Shown: in pieces, positions 25,860 to 33,125 of the stretch
Layout: each line of letters starts with the position of its first letter
Position numbering within the stretch: the first letter of the stretch is position 1
Assembly (NCBI GenBank): GCA_018436855.1
Contig: JAHDKO010000062.1
Coordinates: 1 to 33,125, forward strand
Source of the DNA: Deltaproteobacteria bacterium
Lineage (GTDB): Bacteria > Desulfobacterota > Desulfomonilia > UBA1062
Length of the DNA: 33,125 nucleotides
Reading direction: 5' to 3'
The notes under the pieces: model-generated
The model's input: only the letters and a program-made list of their open reading frames with translations
Databases searched by the model: none
What the model was told of the DNA's origin: nothing
Position numbers and translations under genes: made by a program

Positions 25860-27967
25860 TCCTATTTCTCGCCGGCGTATTCCTGCCTGCCCATATCCTT
25901 GCACAGGTTCTCGACGTGGAGGCCGAGAAGGTTGTGCGGCGCGGGGACAGGATCGAGGCTTCGGGCAGGGTCGTGGTCCGGGGCGAGGGCATCCTGCTCA
26001 GGGCGAACTACGTGGTGTTCGACACCGTGACCGAGGATTTGTGGGCCGCGGGCGACTGTCATCTGGAGGAAGAGGGCGGGGAGATGGACGCCCATATCCT
26101 CTATTACAACAACCGCAGGAAGGACCTCCGCCTTGAGCAGGGCACGGTCTTTGTCTATGCCGATCCCATCGTCATATCCGGCCGGACCATTGTCCGCTAC
26201 GGGGAGGATGTGTACGAGGGCGAGGACATCACCTATACGCCGTGCCTGGGCAGACCGCCGGACTGGTCCATTGCCGCCGGCACCCTCAATGCCCCGCTGG
26301 AAGGCTACGGGAGCGTGTACAACGCCCGGTTCAGAGTGAGGAACATTCCCATCCTCTACGTGCCCTACCTCCTGTTCCCTCTCAAGCTCGAGCGCCAGTC
26401 CGGGCTCCTGTTCCCCGGGTTCGGCCATTCCACCGACACCGGCTACCGGACGGAGATCCCCCTGTATATCGTGCTCGGCAGGAGCATGGATGCGACGATC
26501 ACCCCGACACATCTCAGCGACCGCGGTCTCCTGTGGGCGGGAGAGTTCCGCTACCGTCTCGACGAGGAGAGAGAAGGCTTCATATACGGGGAGAGCCTGT
26601 TCGACAAACGGGGCGGCGAGGTGATGCAAGGCGGGGTCGAGGCCACGATCCCGGATCACCGGTGGCTATTGAAGGCCCGGCAGACAGGCGGAAGCCTCAC
26701 GTGGGACATTAACCTCGTCAGCCATGCGGACTATCTGCGCGACATCGGCCCGTTCTATGGAGACGAGCAGGAGTGGAAGGATTCCGCCACAACAGCGGGG
26801 TTTGAAGATGACGACGACCTGGAAGAGCTGGTGTCCCGGGTCCAGTGGAACATCTCCAACCGGAAGTTCAGCGCGAACCTCTCGGGCCAGTGGAAACAGG
26901 ACCTCACGGTCGAGGACAACGACAGGACCCTGCAGGAGCTGCCCCGGCTCAGGGCGCGCATGAGACCGCAGAAGATCTCCCATACCCCGGTCCTGCTCAC
27001 CTCGGATCTGACCACGGTGCGCGTGTATTCCCGTGACTGGATCGAGGCGGTCAAGAACAACGGAGAGATCGAGCTTTCGTGGCCCATAAGCCTGTATCCC
27101 TACCTTACGGTCCTGCCCTCGTTTGCCGAGATCTACCGGGACACCTTTATCACCGATCACCGGGAGGTGTTTGAAGACGACACTTTCCGCGAGCACTGGC
27201 AGGAGCGCAGCATCCTCCTGACCACCGCGCTCTACAGCGAGAGGTTTGCCGGCGGCCTGTATCACCAGGCGGTGCCCAGCGTCTCGTGGGTCTACCTGAG
27301 CCGTTACGGCGGCAACTATGACCGGAACGATCCCCAGGATATCTTTCCCGATCTCCTGGGGAACGACGACTGGGAAAAGGAATTCGACATGAACCTCTCC
27401 CTGGAAAACTACCTGCGCAATCCGTCCGGAAGATCGCTGGCCGAGCTCACCGTAAGTCGAAGCTACAGCTACATCGACGACGACTGGAAATTCTTCGAGG
27501 CCAGAGCGCGGCTGAACCCGGTTTCCTGGTTCAGCGCAGAGCACACCAACAGGTTCGGCAGGGAGCCGTTTCGCCCCTATGCCACGCACGAGCACTGGAG
27601 CAGGCTCACGCTCAGGGATGCCCGGGGCGACGAGCTGTATGCCGCCGAGGAGTATGTCCGGCCTGCCGTCAACGATCGGGAGCGGTCCGGAGACGCGACC
27701 AAGTCGGCCTACGCGGGCGTGAACGCCAAACTTATCGGCGGGTTCTCGGCCCGCTATGAGATCGAGTATGACTTTCTCGACCGGAGATATGAACACTCCC
27801 GGCAGGGCCTTTCATATGCGTCCCAGTGCTGGAGCGTGGACCTCTACCGGGAGGTGGAGCCGAGCGAAGGCGAGCGGCCCCGGGAGACGACCATCAGCCT
27901 GCTCGTCAATCTCCTGGGATTCGGGCAGATTCTCAGTGCGGAGCAGGAGTTCGAGGCAGGCCGGTGA
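25844..27967 (+). CDS. lptD: LPS-assembly outer membrane protein LptD (OstA/Imp)
   Basis: Outer-membrane beta-barrel that inserts LPS into the outer leaflet with the plug lipoprotein LptE. It has 707 residues. A signal peptide (residues 1-20, FLILFLAGVFLPAHILA) is followed by the OstA/jellyroll domain to about residue 190, with LDVEAEKVVRRGDRIEASG and GEDITYTPC. Then comes the barrel, starting near IPILYVPYLLFPLK and RQSGLLFPGFGHS, and rich in alternating aromatic/charged strands. Cysteines are few, so the disulfide pattern known from E. coli is not conserved. Its start lies within folC and its stop overlaps the next gene. lptE is not in the window. Confidence 0.93.
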   Translation: MHRFLILFLAGVFLPAHILAQVLDVEAEKVVRRGDRIEASGRVVVRGEGILLRANYVVFDTVTEDLWAAGDCHLEEEGGEMDAHILYYNNRRKDLRLEQGTVFVYADPIVISGRTIVRYGEDVYEGEDITYTPCLGRPPDWSIAAGTLNAPLEGYGSVYNARFRVRNIPILYVPYLLFPLKLERQSGLLFPGFGHSTDTGYRTEIPLYIVLGRSMDATITPTHLSDRGLLWAGEFRYRLDEEREGFIYGESLFDKRGGEVMQGGVEATIPDHRWLLKARQTGGSLTWDINLVSHADYLRDIGPFYGDEQEWKDSATTAGFEDDDDLEELVSRVQWNISNRKFSANLSGQWKQDLTVEDNDRTLQELPRLRARMRPQKISHTPVLLTSDLTTVRVYSRDWIEAVKNNGEIELSWPISLYPYLTVLPSFAEIYRDTFITDHREVFEDDTFREHWQERSILLTTALYSERFAGGLYHQAVPSVSWVYLSRYGGNYDRNDPQDIFPDLLGNDDWEKEFDMNLSLENYLRNPSGRSLAELTVSRSYSYIDDDWKFFEARARLNPVSWFSAEHTNRFGREPFRPYATHEHWSRLTLRDARGDELYAAEEYVRPAVNDRERSGDATKSAYAGVNAKLIGGFSARYEIEYDFLDRRYEHSRQGLSYASQCWSVDLYREVEPSEGERPRETTISLLVNLLGFGQILSAEQEFEAGR

Positions 27968-28533
27968 TACCTTCCCGCGAATGGACATCTGAGCTCATGC
28001 ATAACCGGGGCATGCCCCCGCACATCATCCGCCACAGCCACGCGGTCCGGCTGGTGGCGGTCAGCGTGGCAGTCACGCTTGAGAAGGCCGGGTTCGAGAT
28101 CGACATGCGCCTGGTGGACCGGGCAGCCCTTCTGCACGACATCTGCAAGGCCGACAGCCTGCTCAACGGCGGGGACCATGCCCTTATGGGAAGGCGGCTC
28201 ATGGAGGAACTCGGGTATCCGCGCATCGGAGAGATCGTGGGCCAGCACGTCCGGCTCGAGTCCCTGGAGGTGAACGAGGCCATGGTGGTCAACTACGCAG
28301 ACAAGAGGGTCATGCACGACCGGGTGGTATCGCTACAGAAGAGGTTTCTCGATCTCATGGACCGCTATGGAAAGAACGAGCAGAGCATGCAGCGGATTCT
28401 GAAGCACTATGAGGATGCATCAGAGGTGGAGCAGGTTCTGATACGGAGCTCGGGTCTCGAAGCCGAATGGCTGAATTACTTAAATCTGATAACGGGTGAT
28501 CACGCGCTCGATGGTGGAGAGGGTCTCCTGTGA
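27964..28533 (+). CDS. HD-domain phosphohydrolase-like protein
   Basis: Cytosolic protein of 189 residues with an HD domain. The metal ligands visible are H24 (RHSHAV), H58-D59 (LLHDICK) and an aspartate in NYADKRV, in the usual order. This resembles HDIG-type proteins; the substrate may be a phosphorylated nucleotide or a modified tRNA end, but no evidence selects one. The start is a GTG at 27964 overlapping the lptD stop (GTGA). Upstream in-frame codons belong to lptD in another frame. It is the last gene of the run and its 3' end overlaps the last 54 bases of the convergent signalling gene. Confidence 0.87.
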   Translation: MIPSREWTSELMHNRGMPPHIIRHSHAVRLVAVSVAVTLEKAGFEIDMRLVDRAALLHDICKADSLLNGGDHALMGRRLMEELGYPRIGEIVGQHVRLESLEVNEAMVVNYADKRVMHDRVVSLQKRFLDLMDRYGKNEQSMQRILKHYEDASEVEQVLIRSSGLEAEWLNYLNLITGDHALDGGEGLL

Positions 28534-29550
28534 GAGCACGGCCCGGTCGAAAAGCAGCGCGAGCACGTAGATCTTGAAGGGATAGACCAGCACGAGCCGG
28601 TTCAAATCGATGAAGGTGACCTTCTTCGGTGTGGACGAGGTGAGGCTTCCCAGATTCTCCGTGATGTTGAGAAAAAAGGCGGTCACGTAAGACAGATCGA
28701 CATCGCCCGCGATCTTACCGCTCTGGTACAGAACCTCGTTTTCGGAGGTAATGACCGCCACGCCCGTACATTCAGGCAGCGACGAGATGTTTTTCACCGC
28801 GATGCGCGTGGGCTCGTCGATGAGCGTGATATCGCTGTTGTCGATCTCGCCCTTTTCCAGGGCCAGACTCATCTCGTCGGCCTTTCTCATGCCCTCGATG
28901 AGCAGGTACTCCCAGTTGGTATTGATAGTGACCCTCGGCGCCTTCATCCCGCCCATGAACCGGAAGCTCCCGCTCGACCATGAGAGGATGCTGAACAGCG
29001 CCTCCTCACCCTCGACAGCTCCAATCTCGGCATGGGTGATCTGGCCGTCCTCGAAAAAGATGCATCCCTCGCGCTGATCCTTACGGATGTAGAGCGCTGT
29101 GGTGACCTGGCTCAGGCAGTTCATCTGGATGAGGTCGGGCAGTTGCAGCCCGGTCATGCTTCCGTCGAACCCGCGCGCGCTCTCTTCCCTGAGGGCTTTG
29201 AGGATGAGCCCACGCATCTGCTCGATCTCGAAGGGCTTTTCGATGTAGAAGAGCGAGCCTCTTGCCTTTGCCTTTGCCTTGATCTCGGAAGAACCGTACG
29301 CGGTCATGATAATGACCTTGGTAGCCGGTTTCTCATCCTTGATCTTCAGCAGCACGTCGAGGCCGTTGATGCCGGGGAGCCTGATGTCGAGCACGACCAG
29401 GTCAAAGGGGCTCCTTCTCATGAGGTCGAGTGCGGTCTCACCATCATTGGCGGTGGTCACCTCGAAGGTATCGCGGTCGTTGGACAGGGACTTGGCCAAT
29501 GACCAGGTCAATGTTTCTTCGTCGTCGACTATCAGTACCTGCTTGGGCAT
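28480..29550 (-). CDS. response regulator with DUF4388 and roadblock/LC7-like domains
   Basis: Cytosolic protein of 356 residues. A receiver domain covers residues 1-120 with D9-D10, phosphorylatable D55 (VVLDIRLPG), T83 and K105 (IEKPF). A DUF4388 (PATAN-like) domain follows at about 125-225 (FDGSMTGLQLPDLIQM ... GCIFFEDGQITHAEIG). The C-terminal 100 residues look like a roadblock/LC7 domain (TGVAVITSENEVLYQSG, then a late hydrophobic strand). Roadblock proteins bind or regulate small GTPases such as MglA. There is no DNA-binding domain, so output is probably protein-protein. The ATG at 29550 follows GGGAGCAG; a TTG at 29574 is less likely. Last gene of a four-gene unit. Confidence 0.88.
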   Translation of the reverse strand: MPKQVLIVDDEETLTWSLAKSLSNDRDTFEVTTANDGETALDLMRRSPFDLVVLDIRLPGINGLDVLLKIKDEKPATKVIIMTAYGSSEIKAKAKARGSLFYIEKPFEIEQMRGLILKALREESARGFDGSMTGLQLPDLIQMNCLSQVTTALYIRKDQREGCIFFEDGQITHAEIGAVEGEEALFSILSWSSGSFRFMGGMKAPRVTINTNWEYLLIEGMRKADEMSLALEKGEIDNSDITLIDEPTRIAVKNISSLPECTGVAVITSENEVLYQSGKIAGDVDLSYVTAFFLNITENLGSLTSSTPKKVTFIDLNRLVLVYPFKIYVLALLFDRAVLSQETLSTIERVITRYQI

Positions 29551-29551
29551 G

Positions 29552-30301
29552 TTATCTGCTCCCGAGCTTCTCAAGGGCTATCTTCAGCGATGTTTTCAGC
29601 CGGAAGAACGAGTCTGCGAGGCTTGCCATGGACTTGCCACCCGCCGGGGAGAGCTCTGCGTCGAAATCGCCGAGGCTCAGCTGCTCGAAGGCCTTAGCCG
29701 TCCGGTTCAGGGGCCGGGAGGTCATGAAGACGATGATCAGCGGAAAGATGATCGCGAGGACAAGCCCACCGCCCAGGTACATCATCAGGACGGTCTTGAG
29801 AGACTTGACGCTCCTGCCGATCTGGGCATCCTGCTGGGAAATGAGTTCCTGTTCCCACGATCTGGGCTTGAACCCCAGGAGGGTCCGGTTCCGGGAAAGC
29901 GGGGCAATCGCCACCATGTATTCTTCCGTCTGCACGGTCTCGCGCGATGACTTTTTGATCGCGGCGAGGATGGGCGCCGCCTCGTCGAGCAACTGCGGGA
30001 GGGCGTGTATCTTCTTGCCCGCGTGATCCTGGTTGGTGGAATTCTCGATCATCAGGTTCGCGTTGTTCACAATAAGGACCTCTCCCCACGAGGCAGGCAG
30101 CGGGGCCTCGGTAAGCTTCTCGGTGTCCATGCTCATCATGGCCCAGGAGAGGATGTTGGAATTTTCCTTGTACAGTCGATCCTCCAGCACGGAGAGCCCG
30201 AGGTCGCTGACGGCCTTCGTCTGGGTGTGAACAAAGAAGGCCGAACCCAGGAGGAACACCAAGAAGCAGCAGAAGGCGACTGCGAACGATGCGATCTTCA
30301 T
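29552..30301 (-). CDS. HAMP-domain membrane sensor without catalytic output domain
   Basis: Inner-membrane protein of 249 residues. TM1 is at 5-24 and TM2 at 171-193; between them lies a periplasmic domain of about 145 residues with a Cache/PAS-like pattern (WGEVLIVNNANLMIENSTN). A HAMP domain follows (194-245; SRPLNRTAKAFEQLSLGDFD) and the protein ends four residues later. There is no kinase, methyl-accepting, cyclase or GGDEF domain, so the signal must pass through the HAMP helices to a partner. It lies one base from the receiver-DUF4388-roadblock gene and four bases from the DUF4388 gene. GGAGG precedes the ATG. Confidence 0.85.
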   Translation of the reverse strand: MKIASFAVAFCCFLVFLLGSAFFVHTQTKAVSDLGLSVLEDRLYKENSNILSWAMMSMDTEKLTEAPLPASWGEVLIVNNANLMIENSTNQDHAGKKIHALPQLLDEAAPILAAIKKSSRETVQTEEYMVAIAPLSRNRTLLGFKPRSWEQELISQQDAQIGRSVKSLKTVLMMYLGGGLVLAIIFPLIIVFMTSRPLNRTAKAFEQLSLGDFDAELSPAGGKSMASLADSFFRLKTSLKIALEKLGSR

Positions 30302-30305
30302 GGGA

Positions 30306-31115
30306 TTATATTTCCTCCGTATTGATCCAGTCGGTCATAGTGTCGAGAAACTGCAGTGACATGGTCTCGCTGGGGATCCTGTTCGAGATGGTCTCGATGA
30401 GGGCAGCCTTCTGCTCGAGATCGTCAGCCAGGAGATCAAGGCCCATCTCCTGGGCCGTTTCCCTGATGATGAAGGGCGCAACAGGGCCGATCGCTCTGGT
30501 GAGGTCATCTTTTAAAGCATTCATGAAAGGGGTTTCCGGGAGCTCGACCATGTCGACCGGGGATTCCCCCTCGGAGGGATATGCCTCATGGAGCAGGCCC
30601 GACTTCACGAGGGTATAGAACACCTTCATGGTGTCGGACACGCCCAGGCCGGTGTTCTGGGCGATGTCGGCAATGGTTTTCTTTCCGTCGATCTGGGAGA
30701 GGATCTTCCACTGAATGGATTTGAGCACGATCTCCTTTTCCTTTATCTCGGGGTCAAACGCATATACGATCGTGCTCGAGGGTATGAGCGAGATTACACG
30801 GTCCATCTGCCTGATGCGGTTTGTGGCCTCGGAAAGGATCTCGTCGACCGAGAGCTCCACCGTGACCGCATCCGGCATCTCATCCACACTGAACCGGTAC
30901 TCGCCCGAGGTCCATACCGCGAGCTCGTAAACGGCCTTTGCTCCCTGCAGGGCACCGCACTGGGCATGGATAATCTCTCCGTCGCGGAAAAAGATGTTTC
31001 CCGACTGGGAGCCGTTGCTCAGAGAAAGCTTTCCTGAGCGTTTCCCCAGTGAAAGGATCTTGACGATCTCCGGGCACCGCGTGGTGTCCAGGCCGCCGCT
31101 GATATCCTGGTTCAT
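30306..31115 (-). CDS. DUF4388 domain protein with winged-helix-like middle region
   Basis: Cytosolic protein of 269 residues. The N-terminal DUF4388/PATAN-like domain covers about 10-95 (GKLSLSNG, GNIFFRDGEIIHAQCGALQG, WTSGEYRF). A middle region (about 129-176) looks like a winged helix (WKILSQIDGKKTIADIAQ, TGLGVSDTMKVFYTLVKSG). The C-terminal 80 residues are helical, unassigned. DUF4388 proteins in deltaproteobacteria occur with kinases, GTPases and motility regulators; the exact role is unknown. The start has an AAGGAG site within a 14-base tandem repeat. Second gene of the signalling cassette. Confidence 0.85.
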   Translation of the reverse strand: MNQDISGGLDTTRCPEIVKILSLGKRSGKLSLSNGSQSGNIFFRDGEIIHAQCGALQGAKAVYELAVWTSGEYRFSVDEMPDAVTVELSVDEILSEATNRIRQMDRVISLIPSSTIVYAFDPEIKEKEIVLKSIQWKILSQIDGKKTIADIAQNTGLGVSDTMKVFYTLVKSGLLHEAYPSEGESPVDMVELPETPFMNALKDDLTRAIGPVAPFIIRETAQEMGLDLLADDLEQKAALIETISNRIPSETMSLQFLDTMTDWINTEEI

Positions 31116-31116
31116 C

Positions 31117-31144
31117 TAAAACTTCTCCTTTAAAACTTCTCCTT
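31117..31144 (-). repeat. perfect 14-base tandem duplication covering a stop codon and a ribosome-binding site
   Basis: On the minus strand AAGGAGAAGTTTTA occurs twice in direct succession. The first copy (31131-31144) encodes the last residues of the roadblock-like protein. The second copy (31117-31130) supplies the Shine-Dalgarno sequence of the DUF4388 gene. The stop codon spans the junction. Confidence 0.9.
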
Positions 31145-31456
31145 CACGAGGTTCGCAATGACCAGTTTCCCGGTCATTCTCACCAGGGCGAGGTTCACGC
31201 GGGTGCTCGACAGCACCATGAGCATGGTCATGCCGTTGGTGAAAACGGTCAGCACCAGGTCATCAAAAAATATCTCCATGGTGTTGCCGGGTCTCTTCGG
31301 GGTCTGCATCAGGTCGTCGTAGAGCAGCTTTATCTGCTTTTTCGCCCCGGCAAACCGGTGCTTTGACGGGAGCTTGATCTGCATGGTTCTGTCCCGTGCG
31401 AGCACATATCCGTGAACACCTGAAATTTTCAGAATATCTTTTATCGTGCCCTTCAT
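31130..31456 (-). CDS. stand-alone roadblock/LC7-like protein
   Basis: Small cytosolic protein of 108 residues from the ATG at 31456, or 130 residues from an ATG at 31522. The core reads like a roadblock/LC7 (MglB-like) fold: ILKISGVHGYVLARDR at the start, a long charged helix, FDDLVLTVFTNGMTMLMVL, and a final helix. The 22-residue extension has codons unlike the rest of the window and no ribosome-binding site. The shorter start also has only a weak site, so the choice is uncertain. No MglA-like GTPase is present. First gene of the cassette and divergent from the small membrane-anchored protein. Confidence 0.68.
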   Translation of the reverse strand: MKGTIKDILKISGVHGYVLARDRTMQIKLPSKHRFAGAKKQIKLLYDDLMQTPKRPGNTMEIFFDDLVLTVFTNGMTMLMVLSSTRVNLALVRMTGKLVIANLVKEKF

Positions 31457-31582
31457 ATTTATTGTTCTATCGGCTTGTCCTGCGGCTTTCTTTACCCTTG
31501 ACGGAACTGGGGCGACATTCATACTTTAAGGTGTATGACCGATAAAGAGACTATTGAAGAACCTATAAAAAGGAGCACAGGG

Positions 31583-31855
31583 ATGCGCTACTTTCGTATA
31601 ATACTCAGCACACTGATCGGCATGCTGGTCAGCAGATTAACCTTTTTCGAGAAAAAAAGCCTCCGCTCGATCGATCTCTCGGATCTGATCACCCAGGACT
31701 TTCGGCAGTTCACTGATCGGAATGCCATGGCGGACGACTTCAGAAGTTTTTCCAACACCGACGATTACAACAGGGATTTTCTGTCCATCTTCCAGAGCTT
31801 TAAAAAAGACTTTTATCTGGATTACTCTCAGAAGGACGGCCATTTTCGAGTATAG
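31583..31855 (+). CDS. small membrane-anchored protein of unknown function
   Basis: Protein of 90 residues with one N-terminal hydrophobic helix (about residues 4-22, FRIILSTLIGMLVSRLTFF). A short polar tail follows, with many aspartates and phenylalanines (DLITQDFRQF, DYNRDFLSIFQSFKKDF). No family is recognised. The ATG at 31583 is supported by AAGGAG eight bases upstream; an extension to 31535 has none. It is divergent from the roadblock/DUF4388/HAMP cassette with about 125 bases between starts. A role as membrane anchor or partner of that cassette is possible but only from position. Confidence 0.62.
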   Translation: MRYFRIILSTLIGMLVSRLTFFEKKSLRSIDLSDLITQDFRQFTDRNAMADDFRSFSNTDDYNRDFLSIFQSFKKDFYLDYSQKDGHFRV

Positions 31856-32057
31856 CCGTGTTCCTGTTTTATGTTGTTTCCCTGGCCTGATAAATCCTGA
31901 AAGCTCGTCCCCGGACGCGACGGGCCCTCGTTCGGCCCGAGATCGCACAGGCCCGTACAGCCTGTATGCATGCTTTTAGGCAGATGCCTCATCCGCAAAT
32001 CGGCCCGGGTGCTCCGGGCGGCATCGACCCGCAGGTTTATCAGGTGCAATGATTGAC

Positions 32058-32086
32058 TTGTGTTCGGGGGCGAACTCGCCTATATG
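32058..32086 (+). promoter_or_regulatory. putative promoter of gmhA
   Basis: TTGTGT (32058-32063), 17 bases, TATATG (32081-32086). A better -35 hexamer (TTGACT at 32053) is five bases too far upstream. The start codon is 48 bases downstream. Confidence 0.35.
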
Positions 32087-32133
32087 ATCTGGTAATTCGA
32101 GAGAATCGACTGTCAAAAGGGGTGAGGCGTGCC

Positions 32134-32700
32134 ATGGACCGCATAGAGGAAATCATTGAGGAGAGCATACAGCTTCACAGCCGTCTCCCGGGGCTGGTTC
32201 CGGAAATAACCAGGGCTGCACAGATGATGATCGACGCGCTCGCCAGGGACAAGAAAATCATGTTCGCCGGCAACGGCGGCTCGGCGGCCGATGCCCAGCA
32301 CCTGGCCGCAGAACTCGTGAACCGGTTCCGGAAGAACCGGCAGCCCATCGCCGGCCTTGCGCTGACCACCGACACCTCGGTCATCACCTCGGTGGGCAAC
32401 GACTTCTCGTTCGACGAGATCTTTTCCAAACAGGTCAGGGCCCTTGGCAGGGAAGGGGACGTGCTCGTGGGCATATCCACCAGCGGCAATTCAGGGAACA
32501 TCATCAATGCCCTCGACGAGGCGAGGTCGATGGGGATATCGACGATAGCGCTCGCCGGAAAGGGCGGGACGATCAGCGAGCACGCGGACTGCACCCTCGC
32601 CGTACCATCGCAGAGCACGCCGAGGATCCAGGAGGCTCACATCCTCATCGGCCACATTCTCTGTGAAATGATTGAAGATGCATCGATTCGGATCGTTTGA
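32134..32700 (+). CDS. gmhA: phosphoheptose isomerase (sedoheptulose-7-phosphate isomerase)
   Basis: Cytosolic SIS-domain enzyme converting sedoheptulose-7-phosphate to D-glycero-D-manno-heptose-7-phosphate, the first step toward the heptose of the LPS core. It has 188 residues. GNGGSAADAQHLAAEL is at 46-61, including metal ligands H56 and E60. STSGNSGN is at 115-122. The late IQEAHILIGHILCEMIE supplies the last histidine. The ATG at 32134 follows GGGGTGAGG; the open frame extends upstream without a ribosome-binding site. The ssrA promoter overlaps its stop. With lptD this points to a heptose-containing LPS. Confidence 0.95.
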   Translation: MDRIEEIIEESIQLHSRLPGLVPEITRAAQMMIDALARDKKIMFAGNGGSAADAQHLAAELVNRFRKNRQPIAGLALTTDTSVITSVGNDFSFDEIFSKQVRALGREGDVLVGISTSGNSGNIINALDEARSMGISTIALAGKGGTISEHADCTLAVPSQSTPRIQEAHILIGHILCEMIEDASIRIV

Positions 32701-32725
32701 CTTCTTCATGCATCAATACTATAGT
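32697..32725 (+). promoter_or_regulatory. putative sigma-70 promoter of ssrA
   Basis: TTGACT (32697-32702), a 17-base spacer and TATAGT (32720-32725). The -35 shares bases with the gmhA TGA stop. The predicted start near 32732 gives a 5' precursor of about 40 bases to be removed by RNase P. Confidence 0.6.
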
Positions 32726-32772
32726 CATATTCATCACAGCAGCAACACACCTGCGCAATACGAACACGCCAC

Positions 32773-33125
32773 GGGGGCGTAATGGGTTCGACGGGGGTGG
32801 TTGAGGTACAAGGAGCATGCCGAGGTCTGCTACCTCGTAAAACAGGCAGAAAACCAATAAGTGCCGACGATTATTCTTACGCACTGGCTGCTTAAGCAGC
32901 CACGTCCTGTTGATGCCTGCTCATCGGCATCAGTCACGGACGTCAAACAAAGATGAGCGCACCCGGCAGCTTTCGCCTCTTGGGCTGACGGGTTACACAA
33001 AGGGGCCGGGACATGGAAAGCCTGTCTGCGGGCCGACCGTGTCTGGGACTCAAATACACAGACTACGCATGTAGCCGCCTTGTGCTGAAGGCCTTCGGAC
33101 GGGGGTTCGATTCCCCCCGCCTCCA
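32773..33125 (+). ncRNA. ssrA: tmRNA (transfer-messenger RNA), 3' CCA outside the window
   Basis: Rescues stalled ribosomes by adding a degradation tag, together with SmpB. The 5' end GGGGGCGTAATGGGTTCGAC and the 3' end GGGTTCGATTCCCCCCGCCTCCA are typical. The 5' GGGGGCG pairs with the 3' CGCCTCC as the acceptor stem with one G-U. The tag frame runs from 32863 to 32895: ten codons for ADDYSYALAA and then TAA. The final A is the discriminator base, so the terminal CCA should follow just past the window. It is a one-piece form. Known family; boundaries good at the 5' end. Confidence 0.95.

Noticed and set aside
31955..31985. CAGGC/GCCTG hairpin upstream of gmhA
   Set aside because: Short stem, no T run after it; no riboswitch class recognised.

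Overview
The window is a GC-rich Gram-negative bacterial chromosome segment. It carries about 31 protein genes and one stable RNA gene, the tmRNA, which lies at the right edge. LptD and the heptose isomerase GmhA indicate an outer membrane with LPS. HemB with AhbB- and AhbD-type proteins indicates the siroheme-dependent ('alternative') heme route of sulfate reducers and related anaerobes. These genes, together with the DUF2769, KamA-like and DUF4388/roadblock proteins, fit a deltaproteobacterium in the broad sense (Desulfobacterota, sulfate-reducing or syntrophic anaerobe). This is inference; there is no 16S rRNA gene here.

Layout. 244-4172 (+): a small membrane protein, the PEP synthase regulator PpsR, a cysteine-rich DUF2769 protein, an NTF2-like protein, a CrtC-type lipocalin-like protein and a PPC/DUF296 protein, closed by a terminator. 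4263-5207 (-): an EamA-type transporter, divergent from uvsE (5254-6135, +). 6452-7225 (+): a SAM methyltransferase with more AT-rich codon use, possibly acquired. 7321-14069 (-): a complete nine-gene N-ATPase operon in the order atpD-C-Q-R-B-E-F-A-G with a recognisable promoter. 14609-17798 (-): a small Cys-rich protein, a KamA-like radical SAM aminomutase and a CPA2 cation/proton antiporter. 18062-18547 (+): an RsbRD-N-like protein. 18628-21215 (-): hemB-ahbD-ahbB. 21290-21910 (-): an ICMT-like membrane methyltransferase, divergent from manC (22054-23118, +).

23231-28533 (+) is a tightly packed run: MBL-fold hydrolase, accD, folC, lptD and an HD-domain protein. Each of its four junctions overlaps, so translational coupling is likely. 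It collides tail to tail with a four-gene minus-strand signalling cassette (28480-31456): roadblock/LC7-like protein, DUF4388 protein, HAMP-only membrane protein, and a receiver-DUF4388-roadblock protein. The cassette has a sensor-like protein and a receiver but no histidine kinase. It is the best candidate here for an undescribed system. A small membrane-anchored protein of unknown function is transcribed divergently from it. The right end holds gmhA and ssrA; the ssrA promoter appears to overlap the gmhA stop codon.

How the genes work together. The N-ATPase and the CPA2 antiporter are both ion-translocating systems. PpsR, AccD, FolC and HemB/Ahb are core metabolism. LptD, ManC and GmhA serve the cell envelope. 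No insertion sequence, CRISPR array, tRNA or rRNA was recognised.
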